DNA from: Paracoccaceae bacterium
Lineage (GTDB): Bacteria; Pseudomonadota; Alphaproteobacteria; Rhodobacterales; Rhodobacteraceae
Length of the DNA: 39,727 nt
Direction of reading: 5' to 3'
NCBI GenBank assembly: GCA_024639125.1
Contig: JAHEJA010000006.1
Span: forward strand, 7,431 to 47,157
Both the position numbers and the translations under genes were made by a program. This document shows positions 16,094 to 26,054 of this stretch, piece after piece; the stretch's first letter is position 1; every line of letters begins with the position of its first letter. The notes under the pieces are model-generated. The model ran no database searches. It saw nothing but the letters and a program-made list of their open reading frames with translations, and was not told the DNA's origin.

Positions 16094-16630
16094 TTATTCT
16101 TGCATTGGTGGCCAAGGTCTTTGGTCTTCGGCGGTGATCCAAGTTTGAATCCAATCGGGAATGGTCGGGGTTGGCCCATCATAGCCCAAGGCACGCACCA
16201 CGGTTTCAGCTGGAACAATCCCGTTTTTATCGACAAAAGCAGAGCGATAGACAATATGCCCGGCGCATTCGCCGTTTGATTTCCACATTGATTGTTCAAG
16301 GTATAAAAACCGACCATCCCAACATGTGGCACGGCTGTGCATTTCGATACGCTCGAACATGCGAATACGGCGACGATACCGAACATTAGCACCGGCCATT
16401 GTCATGCCCCAACCATTGTCCTTGAGGCCCTTGATGATACCGCTACGCTTTGCCAAAACCAGACGTCCCAAATCATAGAGTGTCAACGTGCGTCCGTTGT
16501 TCAGCTCCATCCATGGATCAATGTCCCAAGGCAAGCACATGTGATGCGATACGTGGATGTCCCCGAATTCAAGTTTTGGGGCGTTTCGGTGGACAAAAAA
16601 TTCTTTGGTCAAGCGAATAAGGGGGTACAT
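16094..16630 (-). CDS. Hotdog-fold thioesterase-like protein
   Basis: About 178 residues resembling 4-hydroxybenzoyl-CoA thioesterase/THEM6-like hotdog proteins. Motifs are DIDPWMELNNGRTLTLYDLGR (the DxxxHxNN-type helix, here with Glu-Leu), then GANVRYRRRIRMFERIEM and RFLYLEQSMW. Usual activity is hydrolysis of acyl-CoA, but the substrate is unknown. The start at 16630 has SD AGGAG seven bases away; upstream in-frame ATGs have none. It lies 52 bp ahead of the MFS gene on the same strand. Confidence 0.78.
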   Translation of the reverse strand: MYPLIRLTKEFFVHRNAPKLEFGDIHVSHHMCLPWDIDPWMELNNGRTLTLYDLGRLVLAKRSGIIKGLKDNGWGMTMAGANVRYRRRIRMFERIEMHSRATCWDGRFLYLEQSMWKSNGECAGHIVYRSAFVDKNGIVPAETVVRALGYDGPTPTIPDWIQTWITAEDQRPWPPMQE

Positions 16631-16671
16631 ATGATGGCTCCTTTTACGGTTTGTCATATCGTGCAACATAC

Positions 16672-16708
16672 AAAAGGAACAGAGCGCAATCCGCTTCTGT
16701 TCCTTTTA
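16672..16708 (-). terminator. Terminator of pncA-pncB
   Basis: AAAAGGAACAGA (16672-16683) faces TCTGTTCCTTTT (16696-16707), extended by GCG/CGC next to a small loop. The A/T arms make it usable in both directions. It ends pncB (stop at 16734) and insulates the hotdog gene. Confidence 0.85.
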
Positions 16709-16733
16709 AGCAGCCAAATACCAAATATCGCGG

Positions 16734-18026
16734 TTAAACGATCACATCCATTTCAGTTTGTGCGCCGACACTGAACACACGTTTGTAGCGTTCGATTTCG
16801 TCATGTGGTCCCATGGCTTTCTTTGGGTTGTCCGATAGTTTGACAGTGGGGCTGTCATTTGCTGAGATCGCTTTGCACACCAGTGAAAACGCGTTTAACC
16901 CATTGTCAGGTACCAAGCCGCGGAAATCATTGGTTAAGTTTGTGCCCCAGCCAAATGAAACTTTGACGCGACCTGCGAATTGTTTGTACAGCGATTGAAT
17001 TTGATCTGTGTCTAGGCCGTCCGAAAAAATGACAAGCTTTTGTGTCGGGTCTTCTCCTCGGCTTTTCCACCAATTGATTGCGATTTCCGCGCCAGTCGCG
17101 GGGTCGCCACTATCAATTCGGATGCCGGTCCAACCCGCTAACCAATCTGGTGCGCGATTAAGGAACCCTTGGGTGCCATACGTATCGGGAAGTATGATAC
17201 GCAAATTGCCTTCGTGTTCTTCTTGCCAATCAGACAAAACCTTGTAGGGGGCATTCGCCAATTCATCGTCTGATTTTGCCAAAGCAGAATACACCATCGG
17301 CAGTTCATGTGCGTTTGTACCGATTGCTTCGATATCACGCTTCATAGCAATCAAACAATTTGAGGTCCCGACAAATTTGCGGCCCAAGCCTTCTTGCATG
17401 GCTTGGACGCACCAATCCTGCCAAAGGTAGCTGTGTCGCCGACGTGTGCCAAAATCAGCGATACGCAGCCCTTCGACACCGCGCAGGGTTTCGATTTTTT
17501 CCCAAAGTTTGGTCATGGCGCGGGCATATAGCACTTGAAGTTCAAAGCGGCCCATTTCATTCAGGACTTTACGCCCCCGCAGCTCCATCAAGATCGCCAA
17601 GGCGGGAATTTCCCAAAGCATGACTTCGGGCCATTTGCCTTCAAAGGTAAGTTCATATTGCCCGTCGCGCTTTTCAAGATGGTAATCTGGAAGACGCATG
17701 TTTTCGAACCATTCCATAAAGTCTGGGCGAAACATTTGGCGTTTTCCATAGAACGTGTTCCCGCGCAGCCACGTGCTTTCCCCACGGGTCAACGACAAGC
17801 TGCGCACATGGTCGAGCTGCTCACGCAATTCGCCTTCGTCGATCAGGTCGGCCAATCTGACAGAGCTGGTGCGGTTGATCAGGCTAAAGGTGACATTTGT
17901 GTCGGGTTTGTTGCGAAAGACCGATTGACACATCAACAGTTTGTAAAAATCTGTATCAATCAAGGACCGAACAATTGGATCGATTTTCCATTTGTGGTTC
18001 CAAACTCTGGTTGCAATATCTACCAT
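16734..18026 (-). CDS. pncB: Nicotinate phosphoribosyltransferase
   Basis: A 430-residue enzyme joining nicotinate and PRPP to nicotinate mononucleotide, the committed step of NAD salvage. Motifs are [14 protein letters not shown] near the N-terminus, [33 protein letters not shown] with the His that is phosphorylated in PncB enzymes, [10 protein letters not shown] and [13 protein letters not shown]. It overlaps pncA by one base, so both are made from one message ending at the hairpin near 16690. Confidence 0.95.
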   Translation of the reverse strand: MVDIATRVWNHKWKIDPIVRSLIDTDFYKLLMCQSVFRNKPDTNVTFSLINRTSSVRLADLIDEGELREQLDHVRSLSLTRGESTWLRGNTFYGKRQMFRPDFMEWFENMRLPDYHLEKRDGQYELTFEGKWPEVMLWEIPALAILMELRGRKVLNEMGRFELQVLYARAMTKLWEKIETLRGVEGLRIADFGTRRRHSYLWQDWCVQAMQEGLGRKFVGTSNCLIAMKRDIEAIGTNAHELPMVYSALAKSDDELANAPYKVLSDWQEEHEGNLRIILPDTYGTQGFLNRAPDWLAGWTGIRIDSGDPATGAEIAINWWKSRGEDPTQKLVIFSDGLDTDQIQSLYKQFAGRVKVSFGWGTNLTNDFRGLVPDNGLNAFSLVCKAISANDSPTVKLSDNPKKAMGPHDEIERYKRVFSVGAQTEMDVIV

Positions 18027-18622
18027 TAAATTATGTCCACTTTGGCATTTCGCATGTCATGCAATGCTTTGTCTAGGGATCCATCCATATCGATTGCGCG
18101 GCACGCAGCAAGATGAACCCGTGTTTTGAAGCCCAGATTTGCGGCATCCAGAGCAGAGTAGCAAACACAGTAATCCGTTGCCAACCCAACCAATTCCAGT
18201 TCCGTAATACCGCGCGTGCGCAGATATCCTTCTAGTCCTGTGGGTGTTCTGCGGTCGTTTTCAAAAAAGGCGGAATAGCTGTCGATTGACGGCGTATAGC
18301 CTTTGCGAATAATCAAATCCGCGCGTGATGTGTCAAGGTCGCGGTGAAAGGCGGCACCTTGGCTGCCTTGGATACAATGGTCGGGCCACAGCACCTGATC
18401 GCCATAAGGCATTTTCGTCATTTCAAATGGTGCTTTTCCCGCATGAGATGACGCAAAAGAGGAATGCCCTTTGGGGTGCCAATCTTGGGTCAAGATGACG
18501 ATAGCGTGGTCTTGGATCATATCGTTGATGAGTGGCACGATAGCATCCCCATCAGACACAGCCAAAGCGCCGAGGGGGCAAAAATCATTTTGCACATCTA
18601 TCACAAGTAAAGCTTTGGTCAT
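18026..18622 (-). CDS. pncA: Nicotinamidase (bifunctional nicotinamidase/pyrazinamidase)
   Basis: About 198 residues. It deamidates nicotinamide to nicotinate, which PncB uses. The catalytic triad regions are [19 protein letters not shown] (Asp), a Lys near [14 protein letters not shown], and [15 protein letters not shown] (nucleophile Cys). Metal ligands are in [12 protein letters not shown]. The family start and an AAGGG-type SD favour ATG at 18622; the ATG at 18682 would add 20 unrelated residues. Confidence 0.94.
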   Translation of the reverse strand: MTKALLVIDVQNDFCPLGALAVSDGDAIVPLINDMIQDHAIVILTQDWHPKGHSSFASSHAGKAPFEMTKMPYGDQVLWPDHCIQGSQGAAFHRDLDTSRADLIIRKGYTPSIDSYSAFFENDRRTPTGLEGYLRTRGITELELVGLATDYCVCYSALDAANLGFKTRVHLAACRAIDMDGSLDKALHDMRNAKVDII

Positions 18623-18759
18623 AACAGTGGCCCGCCCTTTAATATTAGCGGCGAATGTGGCTGCATGTGGTTCGAAGTTCAAGCCTAAAGGCGAACGAAC
18701 ACGGGTTTATTTGCAGATTCCAAGGTGATAGCCTTCACTTGATTGCGGAAGGAAAAGAA

Positions 18760-19488
18760 ATGAACGCGCCCGTCTATGCTATTGGTGATATTCACGGACA
18801 ATACGAAAACCTATGTCAGGTACTGGATCGGATCGAAGCGGATGGTGGCCCTGATGCTAAGATTATTTTTCTGGGTGATTTGACCGACCGCGGCCCAAAG
18901 AGCAAGCAGGTGGTTCAGCATCTTATGGATGGATGTAGCGCTGGGCGAAACTGGACGGTCATACGCGGCAATCACGATCAAATGTTTGCCGATTTCATGG
19001 ACCCTATGCCCCGTATCGAAATGCGGCTTCCGTTGGGGCTTGACTGGCTTCATGATCGGCTTGGGGGGCAAGACACCCTTCGGTCCTATGGTGTCGAAAT
19101 ATATGAAACCAGTCGCTATTACCAAATACATCAAGACGCACAAACCAAAGTGCCGGCAGACCACCATGAATTCCTACGTTGTTTGCCATTATTTCATCAG
19201 ATTGGTCAGTATTTGTTTGTCCACGCCGGTATCCATCCGGAACGCCCCCTGGATCAACAAAAGCACGAAGATCTAATTTGGATCAGAGAGCCATTTTTAT
19301 CCTATGATAAACCGCATCCCTTTGTTGTTGTGCATGGTCACACGGCCATTCAGCAAGCGACACATTATGGAAACCGTATCAATTTGGATTCAGGGGCGGG
19401 TTATGGACGTGGCATCTCAACATTGGTGATCGAGGGCAATGAAACCTGGCTATTGGGCCCTAATGGACGCAACATATTCAAGCCGTAG
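18760..19488 (+). CDS. PPP-family metallophosphoesterase (Ser/Thr phosphatase-like)
   Basis: About 242 residues with the full PPP signature: GDIHGQ near residue 9, GDLTDRGP near 44 and RGNHDQMF near 76, then VVVHGHTAI and INLDSGAGYGRGISTLV. Bacterial members include PrpA/PrpE-type protein phosphatases and diadenosine-polyphosphate hydrolases, so the substrate is open. The ATG at 18760 has AAGGA 7-8 bases upstream. Longer in-frame extension to 18655 would overlap the pncA start and is not supported. Confidence 0.88.
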   Translation: MNAPVYAIGDIHGQYENLCQVLDRIEADGGPDAKIIFLGDLTDRGPKSKQVVQHLMDGCSAGRNWTVIRGNHDQMFADFMDPMPRIEMRLPLGLDWLHDRLGGQDTLRSYGVEIYETSRYYQIHQDAQTKVPADHHEFLRCLPLFHQIGQYLFVHAGIHPERPLDQQKHEDLIWIREPFLSYDKPHPFVVVHGHTAIQQATHYGNRINLDSGAGYGRGISTLVIEGNETWLLGPNGRNIFKP

Positions 19489-19618
19489 CTTATGTTGTAG
19501 ACAGTGTGGGAAATTTGGTATCTTTTTGTGGCCATAGTTATACCACAGTGCTGTTACAAAGTATGGCTCTCTGTCATATAGTAAATACAAACAGTCACAG
19601 CCAAAGTAGACAAAATTC

Positions 19619-21751
19619 ATGATGCAAAATGACGGTCAAAGTTATGATTTACAGCGCCGTATTAGGATTAGCTATCTTGCGGTCTGGGTGATTGTTATTA
19701 TTGCGTCACTTTGGGCGATTGTATTTTTGGTCATTGGCGATGGTCCAAGCCTTAGAATTGCGGGTGGTGTTGCGTTTGCTTATACAGCGTGTTTGCTGTT
19801 TTTTAAGTTCAAACTGGAAAAGCTTGCGCGCTCTGTATGGCTGGCAAGCGCGATTGTGACGACGTTATTTGGCATGGCGGTCGGAGAGCCGCATGCGCAG
19901 GTTGATTTGTTGTTTTTGCCAATCCTTGCGCTGCCGTTTCTAGCCTTTTCTTGGCAGTCTGAGAAAATACTACTGCTTGGGTTTTTGGCCACTGCTGCAT
20001 TTTGCTGGATTGGTGCCCAAGCTATTGGGCTACCGGGGGCTTCCATGAAATTTCTGGGAGTTGAGCCGTTACAATCGGTTTTGCCAATTAGTGTTGTGAA
20101 TTTTTGTCTTAAGCTGACAGTGATCGTATTGCTTGTTGCTGAGCTTGGCTATTTTACGCAGCTCACCAGCCGTGCCGAAGCCGAGCTGCAAAATGCACGG
20201 ATCAAGGCCGAGGACGCCGCGACAGCAAAAGGTGATTTTTTGGCCAATATGAGCCATGAAATCCGAACGCCGATGAATGGCATGATTGGGATGATCGAAG
20301 TGATCGAAACCATGCACCCCACCGAAGAGCAAACGCGTGTCTTGGGGACCATTCGAAATTCGGCCTTTTCCTTGTTGCGGATTATAGATGACATTCTGGA
20401 TGCCAGCAAAATTGATGCAGGTAAAATGGTGATCGACCAAACGCCAACTGAAATCCGATCCGTAATCGAAGGCGTTGCTGTTACGTTACAAACCATGGCG
20501 GATGATGTGGGGCTGCGGATACGCTTGTCGATTTGCGAAGATATTCCAGATTGGATCTTAGCGGATTCAGGTCGATTACGTCAGATTATGTTGAACCTTC
20601 TTAGCAATGCGATCAAATATTCATCCCAAGATTTGACTGGCAAGCAGGGCGACATTTATTTCCTGGCGGACATGTCTGATGCCAATACGTTACGTATTAC
20701 GATCGAAGACAACGGTATCGGAATGTCCCCGGCGCTTTTGGAAAGGCTGTTTCAGCCCTTTACCCAAGGCGAAGCGTCAACCACCCGCCGTGTCGGGGGG
20801 ACGGGGCTTGGGTTGGTCATTAGTATGAAGCTTATCGAGCAAATGGGCGGGATGATCACCACCGAAAGCACAGAGGGCATCGGAACTAAAATGATCGTGA
20901 CGTTGCCTATTGTGGCATCCAGTCAAAAATCACGGCGTTTGGACGTTTCCGGGATCAAGGTTGTTTGGTTGGCTGAAAAAAACGCATTCACCCCTTGGCG
21001 CATGCAGTCCCAATTCGACGCAATGGGTGTGAATTTTTCCTTCTTTTATGTGGATCGCAACTTAACGTCTTTTGAACCGGTCCAAGAAGAAAACATTATT
21101 TATCTTTTGCAGCCCAGAGAACGGGAAACCATTGCGGATTGGCAAAAAATTCTGCGTGCTGAAACGCAGTCACCTAAATTTCTTTTGCTAACCAATCAAC
21201 GGTCCGAACGGCTGGGATTATTGCAAAATGATGTGTACCGCATCCAAGTCTTTCCCTTGCTTTTGTCTGAAATTAGAAAAGCGCTTAGTGTCTTGTCTGG
21301 TCGAATAAGCTCTGTCATTCCAGTGGCAGTCTCTTCAACCAAAGAGTTGTCGGAACATCAAAAGCAGGCACGCGCAGAAAAATCCATTTTGTTGGTCGAA
21401 GATAATGAAATTAATCGCATTGTTCTTTTGAAGCAGCTTGAAATCTTGGGGTACCAAGCGGACGTCGCCAAGAATGGACAAGAAGGGCTTGCTGCATGGG
21501 AAGCAAAGCAGTTTGATGTTATTTTATCTGATTGTCATATGCCGTTAATGGACGGGTTTGAAATGTCTCAGACAATCCGAACCGAAGAGCATGACACTGC
21601 GGCGCATCGCACTCCAATCATCGCAATCACGGCCAATGCTCTTAAGGGTGATGCAGACAAATGTTTTGCCTGTGGGATGGATGATTATATTGCCAAGCCT
21701 GTAGAAATCAAAACGCTCGAAGGCAAGTTGATTTCGGTTTTAGGTGTCTGA
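19619..21751 (+). CDS. Hybrid sensor histidine kinase/response regulator
   Basis: A 710-residue hybrid kinase. Residues 17-180 hold about six membrane helices with little periplasmic loop. A short coiled linker leads to HisKA ([19 protein letters not shown], phospho-His213) and HATPase ([32 protein letters not shown]). A degenerate pseudo-receiver-like segment spans about 440-560. The last 125 residues are a receiver ([28 protein letters not shown] with Asp638). No Hpt domain is present, so a separate phosphotransferase such as ChpT would be needed. Start choice between two adjacent ATGs is open; no strong SD is seen. Its end overlaps the convergent EamA gene by 12 bp. Confidence 0.92.
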   Translation: MMQNDGQSYDLQRRIRISYLAVWVIVIIASLWAIVFLVIGDGPSLRIAGGVAFAYTACLLFFKFKLEKLARSVWLASAIVTTLFGMAVGEPHAQVDLLFLPILALPFLAFSWQSEKILLLGFLATAAFCWIGAQAIGLPGASMKFLGVEPLQSVLPISVVNFCLKLTVIVLLVAELGYFTQLTSRAEAELQNARIKAEDAATAKGDFLANMSHEIRTPMNGMIGMIEVIETMHPTEEQTRVLGTIRNSAFSLLRIIDDILDASKIDAGKMVIDQTPTEIRSVIEGVAVTLQTMADDVGLRIRLSICEDIPDWILADSGRLRQIMLNLLSNAIKYSSQDLTGKQGDIYFLADMSDANTLRITIEDNGIGMSPALLERLFQPFTQGEASTTRRVGGTGLGLVISMKLIEQMGGMITTESTEGIGTKMIVTLPIVASSQKSRRLDVSGIKVVWLAEKNAFTPWRMQSQFDAMGVNFSFFYVDRNLTSFEPVQEENIIYLLQPRERETIADWQKILRAETQSPKFLLLTNQRSERLGLLQNDVYRIQVFPLLLSEIRKALSVLSGRISSVIPVAVSSTKELSEHQKQARAEKSILLVEDNEINRIVLLKQLEILGYQADVAKNGQEGLAAWEAKQFDVILSDCHMPLMDGFEMSQTIRTEEHDTAAHRTPIIAITANALKGDADKCFACGMDDYIAKPVEIKTLEGKLISVLGV

Positions 21752-22693
21752 TTTCGTTGATTTGGATAGGATGCTGACCCGTGGCAATATGCCAGTCTCG
21801 GCCCGGCTTCTATTGCGAAGCACGGGTGTGTTGGCGGAAATAGACGCCCGTGTTTCCCGAAACACAACGTATAGACCGCTGCCAATAATCACACTGCTGC
21901 CAATAATAGTCATCAAATCTGGCAATTCATTAAAGATGAAATAGCCATAAATCACGGCCCAAATCATTTGCGAATAATGCATGGGTGCGACCGCACCTGC
22001 TTCGCCAGCCTTGTAAGCGGCAATGATACAAAGGGATGCAATAACAGCAAGAATCGACATGAGCGCCAATGCACCCAAGGCCGCGAGTTCAAGGGGAACA
22101 TAGGAAAAAGGCATAAGTAGTCCCATCAAAATCAAACTGCCAAAGGTTGGGTATACAAGCAGCACCATAGTACGTTCATCGTTGCCAATTTTGCGCACAA
22201 TCAAAGAGCTGAACGCGCCACAAAAAGCAGCGGTTAATGCCGCAAAATGACCCAAAGATAGCTCAGCGACGCCTGGGCGCAAAACTATCAAAACGCCGAT
22301 TAAGCCAACGATAACTGCGCCCCACCGATGTTTGCCAACCTTTTCGCCCAATATGGGGATTGAAAGCACTGTGATGACCAATGGCATCCCAAACAAAAAT
22401 GCATAAACCTGTGCCATTGGGAGCGTAGAAAACGCATAAAAGGCGGTAAGACCGGTAATAACCGTCGCGATAACCCGAAGTGCGGTCCACCATGGGTGTT
22501 TCGGCAAAAGGTTATCTGCATTCTTTTCCCGCAAGTGTAGAAGCATAACCAAGGGAAAACTTAGCAATCCAGAGAAAAAGATAATCTGAAATGTGGAATA
22601 GGTTTCCCCAAGAGATTTTACAATAACATCATGTGCCGAATACAGGCCAAAGCCCAATAGTGCAAAAAGTGCGCCTTTGACATTTCCTGACAT
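21740..22693 (-). CDS. EamA/DMT-family transporter
   Basis: About 317 residues, ten membrane helices in two EamA repeats ([20 protein letters not shown] at the start; second repeat from about residue 145). [20 protein letters not shown] is the conserved helix 9 region. DMT exporters of this type carry amino acids or other metabolites; no substrate can be given. The ATG at 22693 fits the family start, with a weak GAGAGAG SD; extension to 22756 adds 21 unrelated residues. Confidence 0.88.
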   Translation of the reverse strand: MSGNVKGALFALLGFGLYSAHDVIVKSLGETYSTFQIIFFSGLLSFPLVMLLHLREKNADNLLPKHPWWTALRVIATVITGLTAFYAFSTLPMAQVYAFLFGMPLVITVLSIPILGEKVGKHRWGAVIVGLIGVLIVLRPGVAELSLGHFAALTAAFCGAFSSLIVRKIGNDERTMVLLVYPTFGSLILMGLLMPFSYVPLELAALGALALMSILAVIASLCIIAAYKAGEAGAVAPMHYSQMIWAVIYGYFIFNELPDLMTIIGSSVIIGSGLYVVFRETRASISANTPVLRNRSRAETGILPRVSILSKSTKSDT

Positions 22694-22795
22694 GACTCTC
22701 TCGCTGATTACGCTAACAATTGCGGTCCAAAAACATGGATTAATGGGCGCGCACAAGTGGTTATCGTCAATATCAGTTCAATTTACCAATCTGGC

Positions 22796-22823
22796 AACAA
22801 AAAAGCAGCCCAAAGGCTGCTTT
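22796..22823 (-). terminator. Terminator of leuB
   Basis: On the minus strand AAAGCAGCC, loop TTTG, GGCTGCTTT, continuing into TTTTTTG. It lies just past the leuB stop (22846). Confidence 0.9.
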
Positions 22824-22845
22824 CTCGTATTCCATTTAGTTAAGC

Positions 22846-23952
22846 TTACAAGCTTGCGCTTAGTGCTGCGATGATTGCGTCGCCCATTTCTGATGTAGAT
22901 ACGGGTGTGGCACCGTCTTCGCCCAAAAGGTCCGCTGTGCGAAGACCGTCTGCCAAAACTTGCTCTACTGCTTTTTCCAAGCGATCTGCTTCTGCGCCTT
23001 GATCAAAGGAATAGCGAAGCGCCATCGCAAAGCTTAGCGCGCATGCGATCGGGTTTGCTTTCCCTTGGCCTGCGATGTCTGGTGCTGATCCGTGTACAGG
23101 TTCATATAGTGCTTTTGGACGCCCGTTTTCCATAGGCGCACCCAAAGATGCAGAGGGCAACATACCCAACGAGCCTGTCAACATCGCTGCCGCGTCGGAC
23201 AACAAGTCGCCAAATAGGTTGTCAGTTACAATCACATCAAACTGTTTTGGCCAGCGGCACAGCTGCATCGCACCTGCGTCCGCATACATGTGGGACAATT
23301 CCACATCTGCATATTCTTCGTCATGAACCTTTTGAACAACTTCACGCCATAGAACACCGGATTCCATCACGTTTGCTTTTTCCATAGAGCAAACTTTGTT
23401 GCTGCGACGGCGCGCTAATTCAAATGCTGACCGCGCAACGCGTTCGATTTCGGATTCAGTGTAACGCTGTGTGTTGATACCCACACGCTCGTTGCCCTCT
23501 TTAAAGATACCGCGCGGTTCCCCAAAATAGATGCCGGACGTCAATTCGCGGACAATCATAATATCCAAACCGGCAACCACGTCTTTTTTCAAAGACGAGA
23601 AATCCGCCAGTGCGTCAAAACACTGCGCTGGGCGAAGGTTTGCAAAGAGGTCCATTTCTTTGCGAAGACGCAAAAGACCGCGCTCTGGTTTTAAAGAAAA
23701 ATCTAGGTTGTCATACTGAGGTCCGCCAACGGCGCCTAGCAAAACAGCATCAACTTCTTGGGCTTTGGCCATTGTGTCATCGTGCAACGGGGTGCCGTGT
23801 TTGTCGTACGCGCAACCACCAACGAGATCTTCGGAAACGTCAAAATTCAGACCGCGGTTGTCGCCGTACCATGTGATGATCTTGCGAACTTCTGCCATCA
23901 CTTCGGGGCCGATGCCGTCACCTGGTAGTATAAGTAAAGAAGGGTTTGTCAT
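22846..23952 (-). CDS. leuB: 3-Isopropylmalate dehydrogenase
   Basis: A 368-residue enzyme oxidising and decarboxylating 3-isopropylmalate with NAD in leucine synthesis. Motifs are [40 protein letters not shown], and [20 protein letters not shown] with metal-binding Asp residues. The ATG at 23952 is nine bases from SD AAGGA; the ATG at 23958 is only three away. It is the last leu gene of the stretch and is followed by a clear terminator. Confidence 0.96.
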   Translation of the reverse strand: MTNPSLLILPGDGIGPEVMAEVRKIITWYGDNRGLNFDVSEDLVGGCAYDKHGTPLHDDTMAKAQEVDAVLLGAVGGPQYDNLDFSLKPERGLLRLRKEMDLFANLRPAQCFDALADFSSLKKDVVAGLDIMIVRELTSGIYFGEPRGIFKEGNERVGINTQRYTESEIERVARSAFELARRRSNKVCSMEKANVMESGVLWREVVQKVHDEEYADVELSHMYADAGAMQLCRWPKQFDVIVTDNLFGDLLSDAAAMLTGSLGMLPSASLGAPMENGRPKALYEPVHGSAPDIAGQGKANPIACALSFAMALRYSFDQGAEADRLEKAVEQVLADGLRTADLLGEDGATPVSTSEMGDAIIAALSASL

Positions 23953-24011
23953 TTCCATGCGTCCTTGCGTAAAAAACTTTGCTCACGGCGTAACGATTTC
24001 AACAGGAATGG

Positions 24012-24290
24012 TCAAGAAACGAAGGGACCAAAACCCTCGGCAATATGCGCCCAAACGGTTTTGATCCTAGGAGATTTGAAAATATTCTCATGGCAGGCCA
24101 ACCAAACGGGCAGGGGGGCGATGCCCAAATCATCAAATATGATATCCAAAGTCGGATCTTGTTGTGCAACAGCCAATTGACCAAACCCGATACCACACCC
24201 TGCGCGCACAAGATCCCAGTAAATGCCTTGATCCCTGATTTTAAACCGACGCCTTTGGGTCAGGCGCTTGGATCTGTGTTGCCTTATGCA
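24012..24290 (-). pseudogene. Remnant of a LysR-family regulator (C-terminal fragment)
   Basis: In the minus frame ending at TGA 24012-24014, the peptide reads RFKIRDQGIYWDLVRAGCG, GIGFGQLAVAQQDPTLD, APLPVWLACHENIFKSPR and AHIAEGFGPF. This is the end of a LysR substrate-binding domain (the ...DQxxYWxxVRAGxGIGF... and PLPVWLxxHE motifs). No start codon, HTH or first subdomain exists upstream; homology fades near 24250-24290, where the membrane-protein gene ends. It fills the gap between leuB and that gene and looks like a decayed, truncated gene. Confidence 0.75.
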
Positions 24291-25114
24291 AGCTGAAGCA
24301 CTTGGTTGGTTTCTTCGGATTGACGTCTTTCTGCGATCATGCCAGCCACGCGCATCATGGCGGTGCCGCGCATGATCAAAGACGCAGGAACTGCGGACCA
24401 GCCGACCATGATCCAAACAAGTGTTTCAGGATCGGAAAACAACCGCGTCCCGGTGTAGATAAACACAACCTTGATTAATGCGGGGATCGCAAAAGGAGCA
24501 ATGATACCAATTGAAATATTCACGCGTGCATCGCGCACAAGCCGGAACACAATGTCTTTGCCGCTGGTCGGATCCAACAGGGGAAGGTTTTTCCAAACAT
24601 TAAAACCCGTGTCAGATTTTGGCCAATTGGTGAAGCGAATAACCAAATAGAAAATACCGCACACGACCCATGATCCGACATAGCCCAGCCCAGCGGTCAT
24701 AAGCATCGCCTCTTGAACCTGTGGGGATGTCGTTGTGGGCATCATTAGGGAAATCAATTGAACCGGAGAATAGGGAATATCTAACACATGCCCAAAGATT
24801 GTTGCGACTGCGGATAACGGACCTTGGGGGTCTTGGCCAAAACTTATGGTTCGAAATAGCCCTGACGTAAAAAGCACCATGAACGCGAACCAGAAATACC
24901 GAATACGATTATAGGGCGGAGCCGTCGTGAATTCGAGAGTGCTCGGGGTGTCGTAGAGATATTCAAAGAATACAAAAGCGGCGGCGAAAAGTGCGAATGC
25001 TAATGAAAGCTGAGACGAGTCCGACGAGAAATTAGGAATCCACAATGACGGAATAGCGAATGCTACCGATATTAGTACAGCGCGCGCAAGCGCACCGATG
25101 ACCTTGGTGATCAT
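24284..25114 (-). CDS. Conserved Rhodobacteraceae multi-pass membrane protein, unknown
   Basis: About 276 residues with 6-7 membrane helices. It resembles a protein I know only as hypothetical in Roseobacters: TKVIGALARAVLISVAFAIP, FTTAPPYNRIRYFWFAFM, DIPYSPVQLISLMMP, FNVWKNLPLLDPTSG. The last 25 residues are a basic/polar cytoplasmic tail. The ATG at 25114 has AAGGA eight bases upstream. A GTG at 25183 with GAGG would add 23 hydrophilic residues and cannot be excluded. It sits between leuCD and leuB, but separate terminator and leader argue for its own promoter. No function is assigned. Confidence 0.75.
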   Translation of the reverse strand: MITKVIGALARAVLISVAFAIPSLWIPNFSSDSSQLSLAFALFAAAFVFFEYLYDTPSTLEFTTAPPYNRIRYFWFAFMVLFTSGLFRTISFGQDPQGPLSAVATIFGHVLDIPYSPVQLISLMMPTTTSPQVQEAMLMTAGLGYVGSWVVCGIFYLVIRFTNWPKSDTGFNVWKNLPLLDPTSGKDIVFRLVRDARVNISIGIIAPFAIPALIKVVFIYTGTRLFSDPETLVWIMVGWSAVPASLIMRGTAMMRVAGMIAERRQSEETNQVLQLA

Positions 25115-25337
25115 TGCCTGTTTCCTTTTAACTGGTCGGTCACGATACGATGCCGTGTCCTTGTCCCAATTTACTGCTTTCACAGTTCTGCCTCATTTGT
25201 GACATAATGTTTAATCCAAAAGGATATTTTTTCAATAGATAATAAACTATAGTAATTAATACGTGATTATTCAGAGAGTTATGAGGCGCAATTGCATCAG
25301 TTTGTGATAGTTGGCGTTACGGAAACCCAACATATTG

Positions 25338-25353
25338 TGTCTAAATTTAGACA
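25338..25353. promoter_or_regulatory. Perfect 16-bp palindrome, candidate operator
   Basis: TGTCTAAATTTAGACA is fully self-complementary. It is outside the leuD terminator and about 225 bp upstream of the membrane-protein ATG. It resembles binding sites of dimeric repressors but I cannot match it to a named box; Irr-type sites (TTTAGAA...TTCTAAA) are different. Confidence 0.45.
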
Positions 25354-25395
25354 AACCACAACAAATCTAACGGAAGATTTGACACAAATGGGATA

Positions 25396-25424
25396 CAAAA
25401 AAGGCCACACCCAAAGGTGCGGCC
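25396..25424 (-). terminator. Terminator of leuC-leuD
   Basis: On the minus strand GGCCGCACC, loop TTTG, GGTGTGGCC, then TTTTTTG. It follows the leuD stop (25449) by about 25 bp. Confidence 0.9.
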
Positions 25425-25448
25425 CATGATTTTAGCAAGTGTATGGTA

Positions 25449-26054
25449 TTAGACCCAAGGGCGCTCGGCTGACATTTTCGCTTCGAAGCTGTCAATAGAG
25501 GACTTGTTTTCCATTGTTAGCCCGATGTCATCCAAGCCATTCATCAAGCAATGCTTTTTGAATGAATCAACGTCGAACGTGAAGGTCTCGCCATCAGATG
25601 TGGTTATGGATTGGCTTTCTAGGTCGACTTCCATACGGGCGTTTGACCCTTTTTCCGCGTCTTTCATAAGGACATCAACTTGTTCCTGCGGAAGAACGAT
25701 CGGCAAAATACCGTTTTTGAAGCAGTTGTTATAAAAGATGTCTGCAAACGATGTTGAGATCACGCATTTGATTCCAAAATCGGAAATCGCCCAAGGCGCA
25801 TGTTCGCGTGATGAGCCACAGCCAAAGTTATCGCCTGCCACAAGGATTTGTGCCGCGCGGTACTGTGGTTTGTTCAAGACAAAATCCGCAACTTCTGTGC
25901 CATCACGATTATACCGCATCTCGTCAAATAGGTTTTTGCCAAAGCCAGTGCGTTGAATTGATTTCAGAAACACCTTTGGGATGATCATATCAGTATCGAT
26001 ATTCACCAATGGCATTGGCGCTGCGATACCGCTAAGTTTTTCAAACTTTTCCAT
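25449..26054 (-). CDS. leuD: 3-Isopropylmalate dehydratase, small subunit
   Basis: A 201-residue swivel-domain subunit that pairs with LeuC to isomerise 2- to 3-isopropylmalate. Motifs are [30 protein letters not shown] and [13 protein letters not shown]. Length is normal. Its start overlaps the leuC stop by one base, so the subunits are coupled. Confidence 0.96.
   Translation of the reverse strand: MEKFEKLSGIAAPMPLVNIDTDMIIPKVFLKSIQRTGFGKNLFDEMRYNRDGTEVADFVLNKPQYRAAQILVAGDNFGCGSSREHAPWAISDFGIKCVISTSFADIFYNNCFKNGILPIVLPQEQVDVLMKDAEKGSNARMEVDLESQSITTSDGETFTFDVDSFKKHCLMNGLDDIGLTMENKSSIDSFEAKMSAERPWV

Larger units (their letters stand above)
25115..25448. other. Gene-free stretch before the membrane-protein gene
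   Basis: I find no convincing reading frame on either strand. It holds the leuD terminator (25396-25424), a perfect 16-bp palindrome (25338-25353) and an A/T-rich segment (about 25205-25275) that could hold the promoter for the leftward membrane-protein gene. The possible N-terminal extension of that gene occupies 25115-25183. Confidence 0.5.

Noticed and set aside
24290-24416. N-terminal part of the 134-codon frame including the LysR fragment
   Set aside because: Upstream of about 24290 it is antiphase to the membrane-protein gene and has no LysR similarity, so only the 3' part is called a remnant.
25205-25275. Small gene in the A/T-rich gap
   Set aside because: Start codons lead to stops within a few codons and there is no SD.
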